Below are positions 15,778 through 23,819 of a stretch of DNA of 64,000 nucleotides, piece by piece. Each line of letters starts with the position of its first letter. Positions within the stretch are counted from its first letter, which is position 1. The notes beneath the pieces were generated by a model that saw nothing but the letters and a program-made list of their open reading frames with translations, did no database searches and was not told the origin of the DNA. The position numbers were made by a program, and so were the translations under genes. Source of the DNA: JANMDU01 sp031418715. Its GTDB lineage: Bacteria > Pseudomonadota > Gammaproteobacteria > Burkholderiales > Burkholderiaceae_C. Location of the stretch: contig JANOJL010000049.1 in the NCBI GenBank assembly GCA_031418715.1, forward strand, positions 62,001-126,000, written 5' to 3'.

Positions 15778-16347
15778 TCAGTGCCCTGCGAAATCCACCA
15801 AAGTAAAAAGCGGCAAGCCCGCCGCTTCCAAGCGCTCCGAGCCTTTCAACTCAGGCAGATCCACAATCGCTGCACCTTCCATGACGGTGGCGCCGAGCTT
15901 TTCCAGTAATTTTTTGCCGGCCATCATCGTGCCTCCGGTGGCGATCAAATCGTCGATCAAGAGCACACGCTGGCCGCTTTGCACGGCATCGGTGTGCAGT
16001 TCCACGGTTGCGCTGCCATATTCGAGTTCGTAGGTTTCTTCTACTGTGGTGAAAGGGAGCTTGCCTTTTTTGCGGATCGGCACGAAACCCAAACCCAGTT
16101 CATACGCCACCACCGAGCCCAGAATGAAGCCGCGCGCATCCAAGCCCGCCACCACATCGGGACGCATGCCAGATTCCATGTAGCGATGCACAAACGCATC
16201 GATCAACACACGAAAGACGCGCGGGTTTTGCAAAAGAGGCGTGATATCGCGAAACTGCACGCCTTTGTCGGGCCAATCTGGCACGGTGCGGATGTGGCCG
16301 CGCAGAAAATCGCCAAGTGCATCTGAAAGCTTATGAGGGGTGTTCAT
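15778..16347 (-). CDS. apt: Adenine phosphoribosyltransferase
   Basis: Salvages adenine with PRPP to AMP. 189 aa. Marks are the N-terminal VPDWPDKGVQFRDITPLL, GLDARGFILGS, PIRKKGKLP and the PRPP loop VLLIDDLIATGGTMMAG. A cNMP-binding gene lies 15 bp upstream on the same strand. The ~250 bp beyond its stop (15525-15777) hold no gene that I can recognise. Confidence 0.96.
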   Translation of the reverse strand: MNTPHKLSDALGDFLRGHIRTVPDWPDKGVQFRDITPLLQNPRVFRVLIDAFVHRYMESGMRPDVVAGLDARGFILGSVVAYELGLGFVPIRKKGKLPFTTVEETYELEYGSATVELHTDAVQSGQRVLLIDDLIATGGTMMAGKKLLEKLGATVMEGAAIVDLPELKGSERLEAAGLPLFTLVDFAGH

Positions 16348-16362
16348 GTCGGTCTTGCCAAG

Positions 16363-16815
16363 TCAAACAAATTGACCCACGAGTATCGCCTCGCGCATGC
16401 GCACAGCGAGCACGGCCGCGAGGCCTTTGGTCAAATCCAGCGCGAGTTTGGGGTATTGATGCGACATGGCCTCGAATTTCTCCCAACTCAGACCCCAAGC
16501 GACACCATTGCTGTTGGCAAGAATGGTTGCGCTGCGCGGTTCGCCAGAGAAGAATGCGCCCTCACCCACAACAGTGCCTGCTTGCAAAAGTGCGATGTCG
16601 TGGCCACGGGCTTGGACTTTGAGCTCACCGTCGGCGAGGATGAAAAGCGTGCGATCGCTGTCGCCTTCGTGGATCAGCACGGTGCCAGGTTGCAAAAAAT
16701 TCACCGAGAGATACGGTGCGAGTAACTTCCAGCCCTCGTGCCCAAGACGGCATTGCAGCGCGTCTTTCGCATCAAGCGCGTCAATGGCATCCACGAGCTG
16801 GCGCACATTCATCAA
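16363..16815 (-). CDS. Cyclic nucleotide-binding domain protein
   Basis: A 150-aa single-domain protein of the Crp/cNMP-binding fold: FLQPGTVLIHEGDSDRTLFIL, then VGEGAFFSGEPRSATILA, equivalent to the phosphate-binding cassette (G-E-x(n)-R-x-A). No HTH domain follows, so it is a sensor or adaptor, not a transcription factor. It lies upstream of apt on the same strand. Ligand unknown. Confidence 0.85.
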   Translation of the reverse strand: MMNVRQLVDAIDALDAKDALQCRLGHEGWKLLAPYLSVNFLQPGTVLIHEGDSDRTLFILADGELKVQARGHDIALLQAGTVVGEGAFFSGEPRSATILANSNGVAWGLSWEKFEAMSHQYPKLALDLTKGLAAVLAVRMREAILVGQFV

Positions 16816-16869
16816 GCTGTCCCCTGCGTCATTGTGATGGAATCTGGCAACAACGCCAGAGCGTCATGC

Positions 16870-17859
16870 TTAGCGTAACTCGCCGTATTGCGTACCGCTC
16901 AAAGCGGGCAACGGATCGTCGTCTGCCATCTCCGTGTCTTCGTAGCCGGTGAGCAGCAATTTGCTGCGTGCTTTATCCAGAGTGGTTGCTGCGGGCACAG
17001 TTTTCGCCGGTGCTGCTGCGGGTTTGGCTGTTGTTGCGCTGACCGTCGCTGCAGGTGCTGTGGTTGGCGCAGCCATCGCACCTTGAGCTGCTCCTGCAGC
17101 CAACGCACGGCGGAATGCAGCCACTTCTTCGTCACTGAGTTCATCTTGCGCTGGTTTGGGCGCCATGGCCGCAGCTTTCTGTGAAGCCGTCGCGCCAATG
17201 ATCGGAAAAGAACCTGTAATGCCTGCCATGGTTTGAATCGAGGCCGCGCTAGGCTTCGCTGGCACTGCTTGGGCAGTGCGGGAGGGCGCAGGGCTGGCAG
17301 GAGTTGGTTTGCTCGGTGAGCCTTCCATGCCGAATAAGGGGGCGGGCCGAGAAATCGGTGCTTGGATCGCGCCAAGAAGTGGCGCTGGCGCACTTGCTGG
17401 CGCACTTGCAGTATTGAAATAGCGCCAATACACAGCTTGCACGACGATTTCAAAACGATGTCGGGCAGTTTGAGCAATCATCGACTCGATTTCAGCTAGT
17501 TTTTCTACTTCGCCACTGAACTCAGCGGACAGTTCAATCATCACGAGAAAGCTGCGGCCTCGCTGATCCAACGAGAGAACTTTGAATTTGAATGCGGAAG
17601 ACAAGACGCCCACACGCACCATCGATTCGCGCACGACCTGAAAGAGCAATTCGCGCTTGGCGTTACGTTCGGTGCGACGTTGTTCGAGTCGTTGTGCAGA
17701 GACGGCAGCAGCAGGTTGTGCTGAGCTGCCATGAGAACGACCACCCATCATCGGGCGAGTGTTGTCCATCTGCTGGGACGATAAAACGTCCGAAATATCA
17801 CCCCGCGTATTGGCGCGGGCTGTATTTTTATTATCAGAAAACCAATTGAACCAACTCAT
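16870..17859 (-). CDS. Conserved-looking protein of unknown function
   Basis: A 329-aa protein, start chosen at MSWFNWFSDN because the 26 codons upstream look unconserved. A structured region at ~65-155 (TERNAKRELLFQVVRESMVRVG, shown in part as ELLFQVVRESMVRVG) contains KFKVLSLDQRGRSFLVMIEL and an AQTARHRFEIVVQAVYWRY segment. A long Pro/Ala/Ser/Thr-rich disordered region at ~160-310 and an acidic tail (YEDTEMADDDPLPALSGTQYG) follow. No signal peptide or membrane helix. I do not recognise the family. Confidence 0.7.
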   Translation of the reverse strand: MSWFNWFSDNKNTARANTRGDISDVLSSQQMDNTRPMMGGRSHGSSAQPAAAVSAQRLEQRRTERNAKRELLFQVVRESMVRVGVLSSAFKFKVLSLDQRGRSFLVMIELSAEFSGEVEKLAEIESMIAQTARHRFEIVVQAVYWRYFNTASAPASAPAPLLGAIQAPISRPAPLFGMEGSPSKPTPASPAPSRTAQAVPAKPSAASIQTMAGITGSFPIIGATASQKAAAMAPKPAQDELSDEEVAAFRRALAAGAAQGAMAAPTTAPAATVSATTAKPAAAPAKTVPAATTLDKARSKLLLTGYEDTEMADDDPLPALSGTQYGELR

Positions 17860-17999
17860 GTGCGAATTTTTACCTTGAAACCTTAGTATTACAAGGAAAC
17901 CGTTGCGAAACAGCCAAATTTTGGCCGTTTCTGCCAACTAAGTCCGCTTTCACACGCGATGGCTAGTCAGTAGCCTGTCGCAAAAGCGATTAACTGTAA

Positions 18000-18587
18000 T
18001 CAGCTGTTGCCCCAACCACGGTCGCTGCTGCCACCACGGCGATCACCGCCATAGCTACCGCCGCCGCCGCGACGATCACCGCCACCGCCACCGCCACCGC
18101 CACCGCCACCAGCACCACCGCCATAGGGACTACGGAAACGACCATCATTACCGCCGCCGCCGTCACGGTCGCCGCCACCGCCACCGCCACCGCCGTAGGG
18201 ACCACGGCCACCGCCACCGCCGCCAGCACCGCCGCCGCCGTAACCACCACCACCGCCGTAACTACCACCACCGCCACCACCGCCACGACGATCACCGCCG
18301 CCGCCATAACCGCCGCCGCCTTCGCGGGGCGGGCGAGATTCAGCAGGGCGTGCTTCGTTGACGACCACGGTGCGGCCACCGAGATCTTGGCCATGCACGC
18401 CAGCAATGGCGGCTTGAGCCTGAGCGTCGTCGCCCATTTCAACAAAACCAAAACCTTTAGAGCGGCCAGTGTCTCGCTCCATCATCACACGTGCACTCTT
18501 GACTTCGCCAAACGCGCCAAAAGCGGTTTGCAAATCATTGTCACGAACGTTGTAGGGCAAATTGCCCACGTACAGTCGATTACCCAT
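18000..18587 (-). CDS. RNA-binding RRM protein with glycine-rich tail
   Basis: A 195-aa protein with an N-terminal RRM (residues 1-80): RNP-2 LYVGNLPY and RNP-1 KGFGFVEM, followed by a ~105-residue tail of GGGG, YGGGG and DRRGGG repeats, as in cyanobacterial and beta-proteobacterial cold-induced Rbp proteins. Probable RNA chaperone. I took the ATG at 18587 (MGNRLYVGN); an in-frame ATG lies 15 codons upstream region (18617). The tail is simple sequence and may vary in length between strains. A 200-bp upstream leader holds no gene. Confidence 0.9.
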   Translation of the reverse strand: MGNRLYVGNLPYNVRDNDLQTAFGAFGEVKSARVMMERDTGRSKGFGFVEMGDDAQAQAAIAGVHGQDLGGRTVVVNEARPAESRPPREGGGGYGGGGDRRGGGGGGGSYGGGGGYGGGGAGGGGGGRGPYGGGGGGGGDRDGGGGNDGRFRSPYGGGAGGGGGGGGGGGDRRGGGGSYGGDRRGGSSDRGWGNS

Positions 18588-18815
18588 CTTGTCTTCACCC
18601 ATCAATGCCTCTGCCAAAATGGCAAAGGATTCCTATCCAACCAATAAAAAAGCGACGGAATCATGAGCACGGCAAAATTGTTCGAGCTGTACTTGCATCC
18701 GATCACCTGACCTGCGCAGATTATTTTCCTCACGGGTCACCCCGCCAAGAAAGTAAAACTACACTCACAGATTATCGGACAGAATCAATAACTGTCAAAG
18801 TTTTGGTAGCAAAGT

Positions 18816-19694
18816 GTGACTTTGAACCGCCGAACCCCTAGAAAACCCCTTCTTTCGAGTTTTTTTGTGACATCTGCGCCACGCATCGTGAGTTTAGTGC
18901 CCAGCGTCACCGAGTTGGTGATGGCACTTGGACTGGGCGACTATCTTGTCGGGCGCACTGGGTTTTGCATTCATCCGATGGGCTTGGTGGGGCATATTGC
19001 GAAGGTCGGCGGCACCAAGGATGTGAACCTTGCAAAGATCAAGCAGCTCGCGCCGACGCATGTGATCGTCAACATCGATGAGAACGAATTGCCCACAGTG
19101 AACGCGCTGCGGCAATTCGTTGCGCAGGTGATCGTGACGCATCCGCAAACGCCACAAGACAACTTAGTACTGATCGATCAGATCTTAAACATCGCAACAT
19201 CATCTGCTATTGATTCAGTAGCGCGCAGTGCAATATTTACAAGGGCAAACGAGCTAAAAAACGCTATAAATTCACACTTACAAAGCTTGCTGGCAGTGCC
19301 ACATGCTCCGCAAAGCGTGCTGTATCTGATTTGGCGAGAGCCGTGGATGACGGTGGCGCGAGACACGTACATCAGCCGAATGCTTGATCTGATCGGCTGG
19401 CAGACTTGGCCTCAAGTGCATGGCGGTGAAAAGGGCTCGGCACGATATCCAGTGATTCAAGGCAATGAGCCTTGGCTGCATGATGTGCGGCGCGTACTTC
19501 TGTCTAGTGAACCCTATCGCTTCTGTGAGCAGCATCTGAAAGAGGTGCAAGATTGGATACCGCAGGCTAAAGTGCAGCTAGTGGATGGCGAAATGCTGAG
19601 CTGGTATGGCAGTCGTTCAGTGCAAGGCTTGGCTTATTTGGCCGAGTTAGCGGGGGCAGAGTTGGCGGACTCAGAAGTTTCGTCGCCCGCATAG
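18816..19694 (+). CDS. Helical-backbone metal receptor, BtuF-like (cobalamin/iron-chelate binding), no signal peptide
   Basis: A 292-aa protein of the periplasmic-binding family III: RIVSLVPSVTELVMALGLGD, GGTKDVNLAKIKQLAPTHVIVN, and GSRSVQGLAYLAEL at the C terminus. Start uncertain: GTG at 18816 or GTG at 18867; neither gives a signal peptide, and no ABC permease is adjacent. Such stand-alone cytoplasmic-looking versions are usually annotated cobalamin-binding protein. A dispersed repeat encodes residues ~129-151 (SSAIDSVARSAIFTRANELK) at the start of the linking helix. Its 3' end overlaps the convergent anti-sigma gene by 61 bp. Confidence 0.78.
   Translation: MTLNRRTPRKPLLSSFFVTSAPRIVSLVPSVTELVMALGLGDYLVGRTGFCIHPMGLVGHIAKVGGTKDVNLAKIKQLAPTHVIVNIDENELPTVNALRQFVAQVIVTHPQTPQDNLVLIDQILNIATSSAIDSVARSAIFTRANELKNAINSHLQSLLAVPHAPQSVLYLIWREPWMTVARDTYISRMLDLIGWQTWPQVHGGEKGSARYPVIQGNEPWLHDVRRVLLSSEPYRFCEQHLKEVQDWIPQAKVQLVDGEMLSWYGSRSVQGLAYLAELAGAELADSEVSSPA
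19201..19270 (+). repeat. Dispersed element, copy in the BtuF-like gene (sense)
   Basis: TGCTATTGATTCAGTAGCGCG, CAGTGCAATATTTACAAGGGC, GAGCTAAAAAACG. Degenerate but collinear with the family, common sense frame. Confidence 0.72.
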
Positions 19695-19876
19695 TTGCGC
19701 CACTGGCGCATCGCGCTTTTCATGGTCAGGAATTGGTTTTCAAAACCGGGGCAGGCTTTGCAAATAACCATGTGCATGCGCAGAGCAGCCGTTTCCTTCA
19801 AACTCAATTCACGGTCTTGCATGGCAACCACCATGCTGGCAACGTCTTTGCAGGTGCGGCGAAGGGGGTAATCCAT
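19634..19876 (-). CDS. Zinc-finger anti-sigma factor
   Basis: An 80-aa protein, MDYPLRRTCKDVASMVVAMQ at the N terminus, with the ZAS-type zinc motif HMVICKAC (H-x3-C-x2-C) and an upstream Cys in RTCKD. It follows the ECF sigma gene by 31 bp on the same strand and probably holds that sigma inactive. A longer frame upstream would overlap the sigma gene. No membrane helix, so it is cytoplasmic. Confidence 0.8.
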   Translation of the reverse strand: MDYPLRRTCKDVASMVVAMQDRELSLKETAALRMHMVICKACPGFENQFLTMKSAMRQWRNYAGDETSESANSAPANSAK

Positions 19877-19907
19877 GATGTGAAGTGTGAATACGAGTGC
19901 AAAAGAA

Positions 19908-20486
19908 TCAGGCCGCTTGTTGGCCAAACCAATTCAATTGTAGGCAATCGCGCAGCTTCAAGCGGGCGCGGTGCAATTGAACATACAGGTTAGTAGAGGT
20001 GATGCTCAGAGTCTTACACACTTCATCTGCATCAAGCTCCAGCCATTCGCGCATGAGAAACAAACGCCCTTGCACCGGCGGCAATTTGGCGATACAGGCA
20101 TCCATAATGGCCATGAACTGGCGCTGGGAAAGATCGCGATCCGGGTTGCCCCAGTCGGCGGGAGCCTCTTGAAAATGCCCGTCTTGCTTGAAGCCGATGG
20201 CATCGATCAAATCGCCTTCGCTCATGTCGTCGTCTTTGCTGCCGCGCATGTCGGCCACATTCGGCTCGCGTAGGTTCGCACGCAGGCAATCGACCACTTT
20301 GTGCTTGAGTACGCCCACTAGCCAAGTGCGCAGCTGCGCTTTACCTCCAAAGGCTTGCGGTTTGGCAATGGCAGCGAGAAGGGTGTCAGACACAGCGTCT
20401 TCTGCCCAAGCTTCATTGCGCAGTTGCAGGCGTGCGAATTTGAGCAGGTAAACCCGCTGCTCGGCGACATCTTGTTCAAAACTCAT
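19908..20486 (-). CDS. ECF-type sigma factor
   Basis: A 192-aa sigma-70-family factor with only regions 2 and 4: LRNEAWAEDAVSDTLLAAIA (region 2.1-2.2), LRTWLVGVLKHKVVDCLR (2.3-2.4), and VQGRLFLMREWLELDADEVCKTL/SITSTNLYVQLHRARLKLRD (region 4, given in two parts). It is followed by a zinc-finger anti-sigma gene and divergent from a TlpA-like gene and the bufferin operon. Bufferin operons in other bacteria are often controlled by such sigma/anti-sigma pairs, so this is the likely regulator. Confidence 0.9.
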   Translation of the reverse strand: MSFEQDVAEQRVYLLKFARLQLRNEAWAEDAVSDTLLAAIAKPQAFGGKAQLRTWLVGVLKHKVVDCLRANLREPNVADMRGSKDDDMSEGDLIDAIGFKQDGHFQEAPADWGNPDRDLSQRQFMAIMDACIAKLPPVQGRLFLMREWLELDADEVCKTLSITSTNLYVQLHRARLKLRDCLQLNWFGQQAA

Positions 20487-20588
20487 TGGCTCATCCTTGA
20501 TTCCATGTTTGGGTTATAACGGTTTTTTGTAAGTTTTAATGAATATGGTGTGACATACACATTTATACGTTGCATAAGGAGCAATCAG

Positions 20589-21140
20589 ATGCATAAAAGT
20601 TTCTACGCTATCGCGCTAGCGCTCAGCCTAGCTGCTGCGGCTGGTATTGCGCAGCCACAAGCCGCTACAGTTGACGCAAAAGCCGTGATGCTGCCAAAAA
20701 ATGTGCAAATCACTGGCAAGACGATTGATGGCCCGCTCTTTGATTTGGCTAAGCAAAAAGGCAAAGTGGTGCTAGTGATGTTTTGGGCAACCGATTGCGC
20801 GGTGTGCCGCGACAAAATGCGCGAGCTGCGCGAAAACGCCAAAGGCTGGGAGGGCAAGCCTTTCACCACCGTGCTGATCAGCGCAGACCGCCGCATGAGC
20901 GATGTGGACAGCTACAACGCGATCATCAATCAATCTGTGCCGATGAAGGAGCGCCTCACGCAACTCTGGGCACTTGATCCGAGCTATAAGGACAGCTTGG
21001 GCACGGCGGAGATGATCAAAAATCGCAATGCAAGCAGTCTGCCTTTGACGCTGGTGCTCGATAAAAAGGGCGAGGTTGTTAAGCGCTACCAAGGCCGTAT
21101 TCCTGCTGAGGTGTGGGATGATATTTCTGAACTTTTGTGA
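20589..21140 (+). CDS. Exported TlpA/ResA-like thioredoxin
   Basis: A 183-aa periplasmic protein. The ATG at 20589 follows ATAAGGAGC and gives a clean signal peptide ending near AAAGIAQPQA. A thioredoxin fold with the active site FWATDCAVCRDKMRE (CAVC) and a cis-Pro loop at SSLPLTLVLDKKGE. It is probably a thiol-disulfide reductase or copper-handling partner. Lying between the sigma/anti-sigma pair and bufA, it may maintain cysteines of the bufferin or its export. Both it and bufA have a GTGACAT heptamer upstream. Confidence 0.85.
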   Translation: MHKSFYAIALALSLAAAAGIAQPQAATVDAKAVMLPKNVQITGKTIDGPLFDLAKQKGKVVLVMFWATDCAVCRDKMRELRENAKGWEGKPFTTVLISADRRMSDVDSYNAIINQSVPMKERLTQLWALDPSYKDSLGTAEMIKNRNASSLPLTLVLDKKGEVVKRYQGRIPAEVWDDISELL

Positions 21141-21273
21141 TGTTTATCACAAAAAAATCCGATGCTTGAGTAAGAACGGCCTGCATCACGCTGACTGATG
21201 ATTAACCGCTGCGTGACATGCTTGCCAACACATCGGTTTGGTTTTCACTTATTTAACTTTTTGGAGATTTCTC

Positions 21274-21564
21274 ATGAACCAACGCGCCCTCCTTGCCGCC
21301 GCTGCCGCAGCATTGCTCAGCACTTCCTTCCTGGCCACCTCTGTGATGGCACAAACTGCCCCTGCAAAAGAAAAATGCTACGGCATTGCCAAAGCTGGTG
21401 CCAATGACTGCGCCAACCTCGCTGGTACGCACTCGTGCGCTGGCCAATCCAAAGTGGACAATGACAAAGGCGAATGGAAATACGTTCCCGCTGGCACTTG
21501 CGGCACGATGAAAGGCATGACGGCTGACCAGGCCAAAAAAGCCGCAATGGAAAAGAAGAGCTGA
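21274..21564 (+). CDS. bufA: Bufferin precursor peptide BufA (DUF2282)
   Basis: A 96-aa precursor: signal peptide (residues 1-26, cleavage after VMA/QT), then a core with four cysteines (Cys35, 46, 55, 76) in the DUF2282 pattern KCYGIAKAGANDCA, THSCAGQSK and WKYVPAGTCG. Bufferins are copper-binding RiPPs whose Cys residues are modified by an MNIO enzyme and which are exported. The start at 21274 follows TTGGAG. The MNIO, partner and DoxX genes follow in the typical order. Confidence 0.92.
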   Translation: MNQRALLAAAAAALLSTSFLATSVMAQTAPAKEKCYGIAKAGANDCANLAGTHSCAGQSKVDNDKGEWKYVPAGTCGTMKGMTADQAKKAAMEKKS

Positions 21565-21617
21565 TTCTTCAGCTTCTGAGTATTTGATTCTCCGTAGCTT
21601 GCCGCTAAAGCCTTCTT

Positions 21618-22505
21618 ATGACAACTCGGCAAGCTACGGGTATCGGCTGGCGGTATCCGCACTATGCCGCCGTGCTTGAGCAGCGCCCTCCTGTGGGCTT
21701 TCTGCAAGTGCATTCTGAGAATTTTTTTGGGCATGGCTCTCCCGCGGGTGGGGCGGCCTTAGCCACTCTGCAAGCAGCGCGCGAGCATTACCCGATCAGC
21801 CTGCATGGCGTGGGGCTCTCGCTGGGCTCGGTTTGTGGCATCGATGCTTGGCATTTGGATCAACTCGCCAACCTTGTGCAGCGTATCGAGCCAGTGCGTG
21901 TGAGCGACCATGCATGCTTTGCGCGCGGTATGCGCTCCGGTGGGCAGATGCTGCATGCCTCTGATCTATTGCCCATTCCTTTCACGCGCGAATCGCTCGA
22001 TGTGCTCTGCGCCAATGTGAACCAAGTGCAAGAGCGACTCAAGCGAATGCTGCTGGTGGAAAATTTGAGTGCCTATGTGCAATATGCACAGGCAGATTTT
22101 TCGGAAGAACAGTTTTTAGGCGAGCTGGTGCGGCGCACCGGTTGCCAATTGCTGCTCGATGTGAACAACGTATTTGTGAATGCGCTGAATTCGCAAAACT
22201 GCGTGTCGCGAGATCGCGCCCTTGCGCTGCATGAGGCCACGGTGTTTCTAGACGGACTGCCAGCCAGCGCCGTGGGCGAAATGCATTTGGCGGGGCATTG
22301 CGAAATGGCAGATATTGTGATTGATGATCACGGCAGCGAAGTCTGCGATCAAGTGTGGCAGCTCTATGCGCACGCTGTGCAGCGCTTTGGCGATGTGCCG
22401 GCGCTGATTGAATGGGATACCGCGATTCCTGAGTTGGATATGCTGCTCGCGCAAGCCGCGCAGGCAGATCGCGTGGCAAAAGCTGCGCTAGAGGTGCTGG
22501 CATGA
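21618..22505 (+). CDS. bufB: MNIO-family (DUF692) multinuclear iron oxidase BufB
   Basis: A 295-aa TIM-barrel enzyme of the DUF692 family, which uses a multinuclear non-heme iron site to oxidise cysteines in RiPP precursors. Marks are QVHSENFFG, SLHGVGLSLGS, VSDHACF, LLVENLSAYV, LLLDVNNVFVN, HLAGHCE and ALIEWDTAIPE, which carry the His/Asp/Glu ligands. It overlaps bufC by ATGA. Assigned to maturation of the adjacent BufA. Confidence 0.93.
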   Translation: MTTRQATGIGWRYPHYAAVLEQRPPVGFLQVHSENFFGHGSPAGGAALATLQAAREHYPISLHGVGLSLGSVCGIDAWHLDQLANLVQRIEPVRVSDHACFARGMRSGGQMLHASDLLPIPFTRESLDVLCANVNQVQERLKRMLLVENLSAYVQYAQADFSEEQFLGELVRRTGCQLLLDVNNVFVNALNSQNCVSRDRALALHEATVFLDGLPASAVGEMHLAGHCEMADIVIDDHGSEVCDQVWQLYAHAVQRFGDVPALIEWDTAIPELDMLLAQAAQADRVAKAALEVLA

Positions 22506-23329
22506 GCGCTGCATTGGTTGCTCAGCAAACCGCGCTGCTAGATTTGCTGCATCTAAATACTATAAATTTAGGAGCACTCCGCGCAGATTCTATGCCGGCA
22601 ACTGGCCATTTTTCTTTAAAAAATCCAACTTCCACGCTACGCGGCCTGTGCGCCTATCGCGCCAATGCGCAGGCTCTGAGCGTGAGCGCTTTGCAAGCCA
22701 CACATCCTGTAATGCAGCAGCTTTTGGGCGAAGAAAATTTTGCGCATCTCGCACAAGATTTTTGGCAGGCCGTACCGCCCGAGCGCGGCGATTTGGCGCA
22801 GTGGGGGCGAGAGCTAGCTGCGTATTTGCTACAAGTGCCGCAGCTCCAGGCGCTCTTGCATGAATTTTCTTATTTGCCCGATGTGGCGCGCGTGGAATGG
22901 GCGCTGCATGCTGCTGCGACGGCTGCCGATGCCGAACTTGACGCTTCGAGCTTTCAGCGACTCACCTCCCATGATCCTGCACAGCTGCGCTTGGCTCTGA
23001 GCCCCGGCTGCGCAGTGCTGCGCAGTGCCTACCCGGTGGTCTCCATCATGCAGCTTCACGACGAACGAATGAGCGATAGGCATGAGGCCGCCCGCGCCGC
23101 TATTGCGCGAGGCGAGCCGCAAACGGCGCTGGCTTGGCGGCAGGGCCTTCGCCCAATGCTGCAAAGAGCAGATGCGGCCACTGCCGCCTTGATCGAGGCC
23201 ACACTGCAAGGCCAGTCTCTGTCTGCCGCGTTGGATGCGGCCTTCGCGCAAACGCCAGATTTTGATTTCAGCGCTTGGCTTGCCACGAGCGTGCAGTCGG
23301 GCTTGCTGCTGGGCGCAGCGCTGATTTGA
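22502..23329 (+). CDS. bufC: DUF2063 RiPP recognition partner BufC
   Basis: A 275-aa protein of the HvfC/DUF2063 family that binds the precursor and presents it to the MNIO enzyme. The N-terminal DUF2063 domain includes LRGLCAYRANAQALSVSALQ and LAQDFWQAVPPERGDLAQWG. A dispersed-repeat copy encodes residues ~20-42 (TINLGALRADSMPATGHF), directly before the conserved YRxN region. The C-terminal half has LSPGCAVLRSAYPVVSIMQL. Start overlaps the bufB stop. Confidence 0.9.
   Translation: MSAALVAQQTALLDLLHLNTINLGALRADSMPATGHFSLKNPTSTLRGLCAYRANAQALSVSALQATHPVMQQLLGEENFAHLAQDFWQAVPPERGDLAQWGRELAAYLLQVPQLQALLHEFSYLPDVARVEWALHAAATAADAELDASSFQRLTSHDPAQLRLALSPGCAVLRSAYPVVSIMQLHDERMSDRHEAARAAIARGEPQTALAWRQGLRPMLQRADAATAALIEATLQGQSLSAALDAAFAQTPDFDFSAWLATSVQSGLLLGAALI
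22556..22624 (+). repeat. Dispersed element, copy in bufC (sense)
   Basis: ACTATAAATTTAGGAGCACTC, CGCGCAGATTCTATGCCGGC, TTCTTTAAAAAAT. Shares CTCCGCGCA and TCTATGCCGGC with the tsaB copy, forming a sub-group. Confidence 0.8.
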
Positions 23330-23360
23330 TTTTCCTCAACTTCTCTATGAAAAAACCAAT

Positions 23361-23819
23361 ATGAGCACATTTTCATCATTCCCCATCGAGTCCGTTGTGC
23401 GCCTCTGGATGCCGCTGCGCAAAGCGCTGGATGCCCTGCAAAGCCCGGCGCTGCTGGCGGCGCGTATTTATGTCGCTTGGGTGTTTTTCGCTTCCGGCCT
23501 GACCAAGCTGCGCGATTGGGACACGACTGTCTCGCTGTTCACCGACGAATACAAAGTGCCCCTGTTGCCGCCAGCCGTTGCCGCTTTCATGGGCACCGCG
23601 GGCGAGCTGATCTTGCCAGTGTTGCTCGTGATTGGCTTGGCCACGCGCTTTTCAGCGCTCGGCTTGTTTGTTGTGAATGCTGTGGCTGTGATCGCCTTGC
23701 AAGAGATCGCCCCCGCTGCTTTTCAGCAGCATGTTCTCTGGGGTGCTTTGCTGGTGGGTATCGCCGTGTTTGGCGGCGGCAAACTGACTGTCGAGCGACG
23801 CTTTTTAGGCTGTGATTGA
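23361..23819 (+). CDS. DoxX-family membrane protein of the bufferin operon
   Basis: A 152-aa protein with four predicted membrane helices: ARIYVAWVFFASGLTKLRDW, AAFMGTAGELILPVLLVIGL, LGLFVVNAVAVIALQ and VLWGALLVGIAVFGGG. DoxX proteins are the usual last gene of bufferin operons (HvfX/BufD position), role in export or redox unclear. Its last 15 bp overlap the convergent udg gene. Confidence 0.88.
   Translation: MSTFSSFPIESVVRLWMPLRKALDALQSPALLAARIYVAWVFFASGLTKLRDWDTTVSLFTDEYKVPLLPPAVAAFMGTAGELILPVLLVIGLATRFSALGLFVVNAVAVIALQEIAPAAFQQHVLWGALLVGIAVFGGGKLTVERRFLGCD

Noticed and set aside
17990..18451. A Val/Ala-rich open frame over the RRM gene tail
   Set aside because: Out-of-frame reading of GGC repeats; the RRM frame has RNP motifs.
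18650..18815. A cobalamin riboswitch before the BtuF-like gene
   Set aside because: No B12-box-like sequence was found in the 165-bp gap.
20550..21219. A shared ECF promoter from the GTGACAT heptamer upstream of the thioredoxin and bufA genes
   Set aside because: The matching -10 parts do not align at a constant spacing, so the motif is noted but not called.
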